Position numbers and translations under genes: made by a program
Source of the DNA: Heligmosomoides polygyrus polygyrus
Lineage: Eukaryota; Nematoda; Chromadorea; Rhabditida; Heligmosomidae
NCBI GenBank assembly: GCA_947396885.1
Contig: OX377204.1
Location: 1,984,001 to 2,048,000 of the forward strand
Reading direction: 5' to 3'
Length of the DNA stretch: 64,000 nt
The notes under the pieces: model-generated
What the model saw: the letters and a program-made list of their open reading frames with translations, nothing else
Told to the model about the DNA's origin: nothing
The model's database searches: none
In this document: positions 54,701 through 62,087 of the stretch, piece by piece
Layout of the letters: each line of letters starts with the position of its first letter
Position numbering within the stretch: position 1 is the stretch's first letter

Positions 54701-56242
54701 TGCAACATGATATATATAAGTGCTTAACTGATGTCATCCCGTGAGAACAGCGTGTACCGCCTCCGAAAGATGGAAAAATTTAGTTAGCATGTTAAATCTC
54801 CAACGACTAATCTCCGTTCAAATTCCCGCGCTACCGAATGCGTGCGCGTCGACTGATTCACCGTGGGGCGATACGTAGAGGTGGCACGGGAACGCCTTGG
54901 GCGTTTTTTGTTTAATATTTTTTAAATTTGTTTTTTGTTTCAATGTTTTTGTTACTGTTTGGCCTTCCCAGGGACTTTGGAGTTGGGGTTGGCCACGGCA
55001 AGAGGACGAGGGGTAGGTCACATTCCCATTATAAGGTGGACCCCCCTTTAGGATTGCACCGAGCAATTTCTTACGACGTGATTTTTTAAATATCCTACAT
55101 AGGTGTACTTCTGTTGATGAGTTATGTCTTGCAGCTTAAATAAATTTTTTCGTGACCTGTATGCAAAACTAAGGTGAAATTTTGACGCAGCCCTAGTTTG
55201 AGGCGGAGCTCCCACTCGACGTTGCATTCATAAACACGCAACCTAAAAGTGTGCCCATCTAACTGATAGCGAACCGTGAATTGAAGAAAACGGCGAAAAA
55301 GGAAAGATACCGACTGAAATAATCCTGCTATATACATATAAGCGAGAATCGACGTTTGTGAGTCTGTGTGTTTGTTTATTTGCACAGGAGTGCTGGAGGA
55401 GTATGTTAGGGGGAAGTGTGGAGATGGGGGGGGGGGGGTTGTAGTTGTGCAACGTGCCTGGCGAACCAGTAGACGTGACGAACACGTCGCCAGACGCGCC
55501 CGGAGATGCGGTGCTGGAGGAGTGTTTCACTACAGCTGATTTCACTAGAGCTCTTCAGGCGCGTTTGGCCACACATGATATGTGGGGAAACCCTTAGCAC
55601 TGTTTTACGATGGGGACAGTCCTCCTTAGGTGGTGACCTCAGTACTAATAGCACAGAACCGGTCGAGAGGCCGTTGAACGTCTGGTGTAAAATTAAGTGG
55701 ATACAGAGTGGAAAATTTTTCAGCAGTTGCGACGCCCCACTTCTGATTGTTCAATCTAACAAATTGCTCTAAGTTTACGAAATACTTTCACCAACCCTAT
55801 TAACCATGTGACGGTGAGAAGTACCGCCAAACTTACTGATACCGCGATTCAACATCATATGGTGGTAAATTTGGGGTCGAACTCTCCGTATCGGTTGCTA
55901 CGAAGACAGGTGTGGTAAATCCGGGGTGGAATGATGCCGGCGGTATCACTGATGAATCTGGCCCAGGAAGAATCCCCTATACCAGTCGCAAATAACGTTC
56001 AAACAACTGTTACATTTGTTTGATGTTAAGGTTCGAGATAAGCTGCGAAACATCCGTTCGGTGCATTTGTTTTGATTTTTCGCGTACTTCGCTCTAGTTA
56101 TTCCTATAGACACATCTTCGTAAATTGTTAAGTGTTCTGTTTTCAGGTTGACGGTGCTGAAAAGGAGGTCAACTTGCCGTCTTTGTTTCTTGACAAGGGA
56201 TTGCAGATCACAGAAATTTGCATTCCGCTTGTCACTACCTAA
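42709..56242 (+). CDS. Protein with tandem MSP-type domains (11 exons, 3' part of gene)
   Basis: Exons: 42709-42792, 43596-43717, 44248-44304, 44439-44497, 47130-47203, 50782-50890, 50982-51059, 51225-51282, 51360-51421, 52985-53107, 56147-56242 (stop TAA). All acceptors end in AG after a pyrimidine-rich stretch (mostly TTTCAG); donors are GT (GTACGT, GTGAGA, GTGAGC, GTGAGG, GTAGGA and weaker ones). Every junction keeps phase, giving 306 residues. Repeat 1: WIKAHQSNSWLEKMKVLSKN then KSILPGETIQMRLHLATND; an acidic linker EEQDEKTDEEDEP; repeat 2, the clearest MSP fold: ELQWRRYGGKKKISVLNNTK, ALKIKCSDNSIYNVDPPITS, ISPDETLKVKIHR, KPDKIVMLTMA; repeat 3, weaker: LKFESSKLLFNSRVGG, LLNVIISSGQNMAIRC, LFLDKGLQITEICIPL. 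MSP-fold domains are cytoskeletal in sperm or bind partners in VAP-type proteins; which role applies here is not shown. No signal peptide or membrane segment seen. 5' exons are missing. Poly(A) signal at 56379. Exons 10 and 11 are the least certain. Confidence 0.72.
42880..43560 (+). pseudogene. RTE-type LINE, C-terminal part, in an intron of the MSP-repeat gene
   Basis: MYLGRDVNMANDLAPKLSRR, KRAVWGAFKSVEEVV, LFDSTVLPALTYGSENWAIR, then a TAG stop at 43264-43266 and SSKIRWARHEMRFAYTRWTR, a second stop where Trp is expected (VVD stop IPRD), and KRTPGRPPTPRWSDFF. Same family as the fragments at 31985 and 6080. Dead. Confidence 0.8.
44577..45827 (+). mobile_element. Mariner lineage M5, decayed, in an intron
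   Basis: 1251 bp, TA at 44575-44576 and 45828-45829. Ends GGTCGTTAAGCATGAAGTGA and complement GTTTATTAAGTATGCAATGG. Plus-strand transposase pieces: GLASERTSRRWLEKLRSGDW (about 44880), TIELFEGNKKVKKV (45055), RHSSFMRLGGAV-like linker (SYSFMRLGGAVTQ, 45355), and a C-terminus LTDCHSFQALANFL (45565). Many stops and shifts. Confidence 0.78.
45828..46740. other. Intronic DNA, no feature recognised
   Basis: Lies between exons 44439-44497 and 47130-47203. GCAAAATTATAAGTTCATC at 45842 and GCAAAATATAAGTTCACTT at 46032 are short similar blocks. Part of 46130-46200 recurs inverted at 46580-46660 (GGTTATCAATAACAGTTGCT and complement), indicating another foldback MITE of about 600 bp (46075-46705). Confidence 0.45.
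46741..46904. mobile_element. MITE family B copy 1
   Basis: GGGGCCGAATTCATCAACAA to TCGTTGATGAATCCGGCCCC; inner arms TTAAACCCGTGGGTATGCGG and CACCCGTGGGTTAG. A second copy is at 51445-51606. Its outer 15 bases match MITE A, but the interior differs. Confidence 0.7.
47380..47482 (-). repeat. SINE-A, degenerate
   Basis: TTGTTTGGTCTGGGTTGGAG and GTGCGACTGCGCTACACGC match the reverse complement of the SINE-A head; the rest is lost. Confidence 0.45.
47573..47742. mobile_element. MITE family A copy
   Basis: GCCGGATTCATCAACGACTT to AAGTCGTTGATGAATCCGGC, with the interior GATAGCGCGGCTTATCAACC and GATTTCGGCTGTATTATTT. Confidence 0.72.
47890..48192 (-). repeat. Two Penelope-type terminal motifs
   Basis: At 48165-48192 the minus strand reads CTGAGGAAGGCG...GAAACGTC, with AGCCGTAATAAAG after it. 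At 47906-47946 a diverged copy has the same downstream AGCCGGAATAAAGCTGC. These mark element ends; no coding part accompanies them. Confidence 0.5.
48193..48513. other. Intronic DNA, no gene seen
   Basis: TTTTATTTATTCAAGGCGTC near 48346 looks like a minus-strand LINE tail. Confidence 0.3.
48514..49623 (-). mobile_element. Mariner lineage M6, decayed, in an intron
   Basis: 1110 bp, TA at 48512-48513 and 49624-49625. Ends TTCGGTGTGCAACTATGAAA and complement TTAGGTGTGCTAGTATGAAA. Minus-strand transposase blocks: KEHLREALLVMLK (49470), RGGDFDLKNKDRR (49330), TRSRCAYEQ (49060), KRGLALHLMGVERNSLLFFI (49000) and ILLRDSVRPHVGMFVKEAFE (48840, second catalytic block with D kept and DNA changed), then a degenerate HPPYSPD region. 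Several frameshifts. Confidence 0.8.
49624..50425. other. Intronic DNA with a degenerate tRNA-like stretch
   Basis: 49915-50060 (CAAGGACTCGCACCACAGTC) resembles a reverse-orientation tRNA-derived SINE without clear boxes. No exon found. Confidence 0.3.
50426..50531. repeat. MITE D relic (left end)
   Basis: AGTTTATACTTGCCCCGCTG and GCGCGACACGATGG match the start of MITE D (59328 copy). The right end is replaced by the hairpin at 50532. Confidence 0.45.
50532..50594. ncRNA. 63-nt near-perfect hairpin, pre-miRNA-like
   Basis: Arms 50532-50559 and 50567-50594 pair over 28 bases with one mismatch, loop TTGCGTT. It begins TTCAGCACCAGGTTCAAGCC. Size and regularity fit a small pre-miRNA, but it lies at the edge of a MITE relic and in an intron of the MSP-repeat gene, so a MITE-derived hairpin is more likely than a conserved miRNA. 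Confidence 0.4.
51445..51606. mobile_element. MITE family B copy 2
   Basis: GGGCCGTATTCATCAACAAT to GTCGTTGATGAATGCGGCCC. It lies 23 bases after the donor of exon 9 (51422) in the MSP-repeat gene. Confidence 0.7.
51607..52500. other. Intronic DNA, no gene seen
   Basis: A frame at 51597-51857 is open on both strands but lacks splice signals. Confidence 0.3.
52506..52534 (-). repeat. Penelope-type terminal hairpin motif
   Basis: Minus strand CTGAAGAAGACGGTAACGTC followed by GAAATG: an exact four-base-pair stem (GACG/CGTC) closed by GTAA, set between CTGAAGA and GAAA. Confidence 0.5.
52793..52970. repeat. Inverted repeat cluster with CTTT microsatellite
   Basis: Perfect 25-base arms at 52875-52899 and 52906-52930 (ATGAAATAGGTCTAGAAAAA) with a 6-base loop. 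The same motif occurs again at 52795-52813 in direct and 52949-52970 in inverted orientation. Between lies a CTTTTCTTTTC tract (52820-52860). Confidence 0.7.
53125..53650. mobile_element. Penelope-like termini, inverted pair
   Basis: Two copies face outward. Minus core at 53160-53188 and plus core at 53579-53607, both CTGAAGAAGGGCTT...GCCCGAAACGTC, each followed by GTCAATAAAGATTCGACTAC. Inner sequences also mirror each other (GACACACTACAGACCTGGCT on the left; its complement near 53510). A reverse GIY-YIG tail scrap (CATCAACAAGAAGGAAGAAA on the minus strand, 53480) lies between. It sits in the last intron of the MSP-repeat gene. Confidence 0.68.
53651..55317. other. Intronic DNA, no gene seen
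   Basis: 54600-54622 AAATAAATAAATAAA is a LINE-like tail. 54820-55060 has long open frames on the minus strand but no recognisable protein. Confidence 0.35.
55318..55520 (-). repeat. Composite repeat terminal module with one minisatellite unit
   Basis: Reverse of 14986-15125: ACAACTACAACCCCCC, then TCCTGTGCAAATAAACAAAC and TTATATGTATATAGCAGGAT. The adjoining AGACGTGACGAACACGTCGC matches the 35640-35930 unit, tying both minisatellite types to the same terminus. Confidence 0.6.
55800..55970. repeat. MITE family C, probable
   Basis: Two internal half-repeats (GTGGTAAATTTGGGGTCGAA and GTGGTAAATCCGGGGTGGAA) and an end GATGAATCTGGCCCAGG resembling the MITE A/B terminus. The left end is less clear. 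Confidence 0.4.
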
Positions 56243-56378
56243 ATCCTAAGCGAAGAAGAAGCATAATCACGTAATGCAAAGCGACACCTCGCTCGAAAGC
56301 TCTTGAACCGGCTCTACGTTAAATCAAATTCGTCCACATTCACGCAAACAATTTTTAATTTTTATAATTGATTCAAGA

Positions 56379-56384
56379 AATAAA
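56379..56384 (+). terminator. Poly(A) signal AATAAA of the MSP-repeat gene
   Basis: AATAAA 137 bases after the stop at 56242, preceded by T-rich sequence. Confidence 0.55.
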
Positions 56385-56511
56385 CGAGCTCTTTCTTATT
56401 GGCTGGAACTCATTCCAATTAGGCTTTGTTCTCTTGTCATGAATGCCATAAAACAGTATCAACAAGCATTATTTGGAGAAAGTTAGCTATTTGACATTAA
56501 ACCAGACGTTA

Positions 56512-56820
56512 GGGGTCGTTCAGAGCGTTCGCGTGGCGATGTGAAGCCTACTATCGAAGCGACGCGATGATCGCGTCGGTCCATCATCTGGAAGTCGCTG
56601 CGCTATGAACGGCACGCGATTCACATCTGAACATAGTCTCCAACATCTCATCATAATCCACCCATATCTTATGAACACTTCGCGCCGCCACGTCGTGAGG
56701 TGTTCATACCCGTTCTGCAGCGAACACCGATATGTAAGATCGATATGTAAGATTATCTCGATCGATATGTAAGATTATCATTACGTCGCGTCGCGCCGCG
56801 ATGATGCTCTGAACGACCCC
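56512..56820. mobile_element. MITE family E, complete copy
   Basis: 309 bp with exact 15-base ends GGGGTCGTTCAGAGC. Interior CG-rich (GACGCGATGATCGCGTCG) with a CGATATGTAAGAT triplication at 56729-56776. Confidence 0.72.
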
Positions 56821-56829
56821 AGGAACGTC

Positions 56830-58200
56830 CGGTTGGAGGCTTCGCCCCCAAACCCCAAGAATAGAACACCTCCGTCCAGGTCTTCTTACTCGGGTTACAG
56901 TGACAATTTGGTTTTACGGGAAAGTGGAACAGTAGGGCATAATCTTCAAAAGTGCTCCTATGAAGCCTTACCACCTTTTATCGCATTTACGCCGATTTAT
57001 TCTCCGAAGCACACATTCTCTACGTGGTGAGGAACAGATTGTGATAATCTTGCTAGAGCTCCATACCGCTAAATATCCAACGGCAATAATAATCCTCCGA
57101 TTCCGAAGTCCCGAAGTCATTCTCCCTACCTCCTCCCTCCCTCCCCGACAATACACAACACCCCTACCCCATGTGCAGGCAGAGACAGGCAGAAACATGT
57201 AGTAAGCATCAGTCATCAAGGTGAGTGAGAGGCATGCACGTCATCTGGATGTCCAACGTATGCTTCGCAATGTTTGATTTGTGGCACATCTTCTTGATAT
57301 AGACTCACGTTGTACGACGCTCCTGTCACATACACGTTGCACGATAGTGAGAAAAAGTACTGGTCTTCTTACAGGTTCCTTCCACTGATCCCCCTTCCTA
57401 TTGCTGGTCTCACCTTCACTGGTCCCCTCTTCACTGGTCCGCCCTCTTTTGGCAGCCCCTTTCACTGGCCCTCATTACTGGTCTCACCTTCACTGATCTC
57501 CGTTACTGGTCCTACCCCCCCCCCCCTTCACTGGCCGCCATTACTATACCTACCTTCACTGATACCGCTTCAGGTCCTACCACCCTTCACTGGACCCCCG
57601 CTCACTGGTCTCCCCTTTAGTGGTCTTCCATTACACGTGTTCGGAACCCAGACACCCCTTGCGCGACATAGGTGACACCTCTTCTGAGCCTAGACACCGT
57701 TTGCATGACATCGGTTACACCTCTTCTGAACACCCAGACACCCCTTGCATGAAATCCGTAATACCTCTTCTGAGCCCAGATACACCTTGCGTGACATCGG
57801 TGATATGTCTTCTGAACTTGGACGCCTGTTGAACAGCGTTGATGACGGTTTCTCAACCCGGGCGCCCTTAGTGCGACATCGGTGACACCGCTTCTGAACC
57901 CAAACACCCAATGCGCGATACCGGTTACATGCCTTCTGAATCCGAGCGGCTGTTGCACGACGTCGATGACACCTCTTCTACACCCGGACGCCTGTTGAGC
58001 AGCGTCGCTTTTGAACTCGAACGCCCTTTGCGCGGCATCGGTGGCACTTCTTCTGGCTGTCTCTACACAGCGCGAGTGGCACCTCGTCTGAACACGGACA
58101 CCTGCTACTCGACTTCTAGAGAAAGACCAGACGGATGAGCAGACGGAGGGACGGACAGACGGACGGATGGACAGACTGACGGACGGACGGACAACTGCTA
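56830..58200 (+). repeat. Composite repeat, locus 2
   Basis: GGTTGGAGGCTTCGCCCCCA at 56831, a GGTCCC/CACTGG array at 57370-57630, a 41-42 bp minisatellite at 57640-58110 (about eleven units with GACATCGGTGACACC, TTCTGAACCC), then an ACGGACGG simple repeat at 58138-58192. Same order as locus 1. Frames up to 199 codons on the minus strand are repeat translations. Confidence 0.65.
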
Positions 58201-58299
58201 ACTCCTTTATGGACAAGAAAAATGTGGTTGTGGGTAGCTCGCCTAACAGTCGTCTTTCTCGGCTGGCCCCGTGGTGGAATACCCAAAAATATAATATGT

Positions 58300-58433
58300 T
58301 TATTTCCCAAATCTGCCGCGTGTTAATACGCTGACGTCGTTGACTTCTTCTTCATCCCGAGACGTCGAGTGGCAGGTCGATGCGGCTTTGTACGCGTTGT
58401 GTGGAGTCAGAGAGCTTCGGTACGCCAGGAAAT
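58300..58433 (-). CDS. Terminal exon of an unrecognised minus-strand gene
   Basis: Minus-strand acceptor AATTTTACAG ends at 58434. The exon starts with two bases completing a codon and reads FLAYRSSLTPHNAYKAASTC, HSTSRDEEEVNDVSVLTRGR, FGK and TAA. The stop overlaps an AATAAA signal (58299-58304). The residues look like a hydrophilic cytoplasmic tail (His/Ser/Thr-rich, DEEE). Upstream exons must lie at higher coordinates; none could be fixed among the repeats at 58.5-62 kb. Confidence 0.5.
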
Positions 58434-58780
58434 CTGTAAAATTTTTAAAGGACTAAATTCGACCGAATCTACTCACTTCACCATGCAAAATAAATTGAGT
58501 GTTCTATATAGAAAAGGAATGATCTGAAGTACCTTCCATTTATTACGATTATCTGACTTGAGAGGGTGTGTGTGTGGTTCACTTCAGTAAGTTCTTCTTA
58601 GTTTTTTTGTAAGGCAAGAAGGTACAAGAATATCCAGTTCGATGTGAAGTTGCCTAGCTCTGCTCATTGGAGTGAAGTTTATCAGTGGCGCATGAGAATT
58701 TCCATTTCGAGCAACTTAAAATGTTGTATGCGGCTCCGGCCCAGAGTAGCTCGAAGGGGGGCCACTTTCTGCTTCGTGGA

Positions 58781-59240
58781 TATTCGCCTTGGTAAGAGGA
58801 CACACGTCTAGTTACCTCAGAAATGACCTAGCTCACGATCAGTTCACCACAGGGGTAGAACACATATAACACGTGCTGTATAAAACTTTTGATATCGTAC
58901 AGTACAACGCGTTGTATAGGGGTGCTTTACAAGGTGACCCCTCCGACCCTTTTTGCGCTGAGCTGCCTTACATCTCCTTGGTGACCCTCTCAACCAGTTA
59001 TTCTTAGCGCCGGAATTTATAACATTATAAGGCGCAAGTTGGCACGGGGCAGTTACTAAAACTCAGTGTGCAATCGCCTTGGTAAGAAGGCACCTGCATG
59101 TCCAAATTATCTGAAATAGCTTAGTTCAGTTTACCATAGTTGTAAACATATCCGGACTGCATAAAATGTATAGTTTACAACACAAAACGTTGTGTGAGTC
59201 TGTTTTCTATGGTTACACCCTTCCCCCCCCCCCGCCAACT
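58781..59240. repeat. Diverged tandem duplication, about 295 bp
   Basis: CGCCTTGGTAAGAGGACAC at 58781 and CGCCTTGGTAAGAAGGCAC at 59076 start two units sharing GACCTAGCTCA / TAGCTTAGTTCA, ACATATAACA / ACATATCCGG and CAACGCGTTGT / AACGTTGTGTG blocks in order. Confidence 0.45.
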
Positions 59241-59327
59241 ACCCTGTTTCCGCCCTTATAGCATGGTAGCTTTTAATTTACAAAACAAAAATAGAAGTCG
59301 GTGCAAGTGCAATCTGAGTCTACCTTA

Positions 59328-59714
59328 GGCCCCGTTTATACTTCGTCGCGGCGCGACGCGATGGAAAAGCAATGAGGCCAAATTGATTGATCGCGTTGCT
59401 CAGCGACGACGGGTCGCGCTCGAAATGGGTGCGATGCGAGGGATCGCGGTGGATTGGGGCGAGAATGACTCCTATGAACTGATTTTCGCAATGCGGCCCG
59501 GAAATGTGTGCATAGTTGCGCGTGTGCAAGTACGCATAGTTGCGCGTGTGCAAGTACGCATAGTTGCGCGTGTGCAAGTACGCAATGGTGCGTAGTCGCG
59601 CATCGCGTCGCCGGCTGTTTGGAATGCTCGTCGCCGTGCGAAACAGCGCGACGCGATTAGACGCATCGCGCCGTTCAAATCGCGTCGCCCGGCGATGGAA
59701 GTATGAACAGGGCC
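59328..59714. mobile_element. MITE family D, large copy with internal tandem repeat
   Basis: GGCCCCGTTTATACTTCGTC to GAAGTATGAACAGGGCC, flanked by TTA at 59325-59327 and 59715-59717 (PIF/Harbinger-like). Inside, a 24-bp unit GCATAGTTGCGCGTGTGCAA+GTAC occurs three times (59506-59583). Frames made by the tandem part are not genes. Confidence 0.72.
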
Positions 59715-59896
59715 TTATGCTCTCACGAGAATCGTGGTAGGAATTAAAAAAAACATGTAGCAAAAGGTATAGCCTTCCTTAACTTATGTTCTCTAGTCCT
59801 GATAAAGGTCGGATGGTTGCCTAAAACTGCATTCCGGCGCAAATACGCTCGGAGGAGTCACCTTGGGTTCAATGGTTTCCCACCTAATCCTAAGCC

Positions 59897-60046
59897 TAAA
59901 GCCCCCCACAGAGTTCTGCGGCAGCGCCGCAGCCCTATGCTTAACCATAGGGCAGAGACGCAGAGGTCGCCGCCGGCGGCGTCCCTGCCCTATCCTTAAC
60001 CATAGCGGCGAGCGGCGTTGCTGCAGAACTCTGTGGGGGCCTTAAG
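59897..60046. mobile_element. Short palindromic MITE
   Basis: Arms GCCCCCCACAGAGTTCTGC and GCAGAACTCTGTGGGGGC. It has internal hairpins CCCTATGCTTAACCATAGGG. The block CCTATCCTTAACCATA recurs inverted at 62760-62782. Confidence 0.65.
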
Positions 60047-60297
60047 AAATCAACACAAAGGATGGAGTTCTCCTCCCCCTAAGTTAAGGGCCCTACCCCA
60101 CATATTGCTTAGCACTGATGTGCTTCACCTCAGTGGTGAAATGAGGTAGGCTGCTTCTGATGTAATTGTGCACTCATACGCTTTTCTACCAAGACACGTA
60201 ACCCCATAATGAGTACAAGGTTAGCCTTCCGAGCCGCTTTTCGTTATTTTCTTCTTTTTTCAAACTTCCTATAATTTCCTATATTCGTTCGCTTATG

Positions 60298-61379
60298 CAG
60301 GGTGTTCCATAAAAATGTAAGCACTGTTTGAAAGGTGATAGCTTTGCTCAGAGTGAAGGTGCTGAAGAACTTAAGAGCTCATATAAAAGCTTAAAAAATT
60401 ATAAATTTTCTTACATATGAGCGGTATGGATTGCGCTATGCACTCTTCTGAATTCTTGCATTTTGCACTCGACTGATTGTGTTTGACCTGAATACTTGTA
60501 ACTTTTCCTTAAATGAGCCGTATTGATTAATTTGTGATTCTCTTAGGGTTTCAAACTTAAAAACACACTACGCCTTGCAAAAGAGCAGGGTGTTCTGAAA
60601 AATGCAGGATCTATTTGAAAGGTTGTAACATTGCTGCTAATGAAGCTTTTGGAGCTGTTCGAGACTCATATTAAAGCACAGGATAGCAAAAATTCTATGA
60701 CGTTTAAATGGTCGAGATCGCGCCATGCATTCGTCTGAACCTTTCATTTTAGACACGACTGGTTGTGCATGGGCTGAATGCCTCGTCTTGTTACTACTTG
60801 GCCACACTAACCTGCGCTGTGCTTCTTTTAACGTTTAAAACTTAACAATCATGCGAAAGACACGAGACATATGAGTTTATTGATTGCACAATTTATCAAT
60901 CTGGCTATTGCTCTAATAACGCTCTTTACATATCTGAGCCCATCATGCCCAGCTTTAGGCTTTCCTTCGTTGATAAGAATTTATCCTGATTGTCCTGAAG
61001 TTTATCCTGAAGTGCTATTGGAAGTTCGGGAACATCGTCTAAGTGAAGACGCGATTCAGCGACTACTTCTCCAAAGCACCACCCAGTCGCGTCACCCATG
61101 CACAATCAGTCGACTCTGAAATGCAAGGATGCGGGCGCGGGCATGGCGCAATCTTTACTTTATATGAGTCTCAAACTTATGCCAAAGCTTCGCTAGCAGC
61201 AATGTTAGAACCTTTCAAATAGTACATGCCCCCTGCATTTTTTGCAAGGCCTAGTGTGTTTTTAAGAAAACCTTAAAAATTACAAATCAATTGATACGGT
61301 CTCTTTAAGGAAAAATTACAACAAGTATTCGAGTAAAACACAATTAATTAAGTGCTTACATTTCTTGGGACACCCTGTA
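60298..61379. mobile_element. Foldback element, copy 3 (uninterrupted)
   Basis: CAGGGTGTTCCATAAAAATG at the left and the complement of CATTTCTTGGGACACCCTG at the right; nested inner arms as in copy 1 (GGTTGTGCATGGGCTGAATG and its mirror). The centre 60871-61119 has an 82-codon frame (LRLSEDAIQRLLLQ region) not shared with the other copies, possibly captured DNA. Confidence 0.68.
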
Positions 61380-61483
61380 TATAATTCAGTTCTTCTTATT
61401 CACTTAATTAATTTTTGTTACCCGCCCGTTTTCCTGCGTTAACCGCAAACATTTCTTCCTCATTCCTACTACGGTCCTTTCTT

Positions 61484-61650
61484 TCAGGCCTGTGTTATAC
61501 TCCCTTGGGAGCATCCGCGGAGCGTCCGCGAACGAAGAGTGCACCGCAGATGGCGAGCGTGGCGGGGCGTGGCGATTGGCCAGGTGAGGGGTCCCGGCGC
61601 GATTCCCGCCGTCCACGGATGTTCCCGCGGGAGTATAACTCAGACCTCAC
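61484..61650. mobile_element. Palindromic MITE
   Basis: GGCCTGTGTTATACTCCCTT with GGGAGCATCCGCGGA on the left, complement of TCCACGGATGTTCCCGCGGG and AGTATAACTCAGACCTC on the right. GC-rich centre. Confidence 0.65.
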
Positions 61651-62080
61651 TGATTAGTCTTCACCTGTTATTTATACTTATTGCACCTTCTGGGATAGCA
61701 ACAGCTCAATCTTGCTTTCAAGGGATACCCCCAATCTGAACGTGCAGTTGCCACTGAGAAAAGTGGCGTGTTATATTAATAACAGCAAGTGGAAAGCAAT
61801 AGTTCTTCTCAAACTTTCTTCGTATTCGCCAAAAAAACTGAATCTCTGGATCTGAATCTGAAACTTATATTTTTGACGAAGAGACGGTGGTGCGCAAAAA
61901 GTTTTCATGAAGGATATGTTTTCCAGTTTTACATCTGGAGAAATGTTTACTGAATAAAAGCGTTATTTCGGATACGCAAGCTGACTCTCCCTTCCCCTAA
62001 ATGAATTTTTGCTTTCGTATTTCTTCACCTGATAACTTCTCCCGTCATCCGTGCTACGCCATCGTCGCTATGAATTCTAT
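61651..62080. other. Putative promoter region of the 62088 gene
   Basis: No repeat recognised and no defined promoter element. It ends at the acceptor before the start exon. Confidence 0.3.
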
Positions 62081-62087
62081 CATTCAG

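Noticed and set aside
57617..58216. 199-codon minus-strand ORF
   Set aside because: Covers the 41-42 bp minisatellite and an ACGGACGG run; composition follows the repeat.
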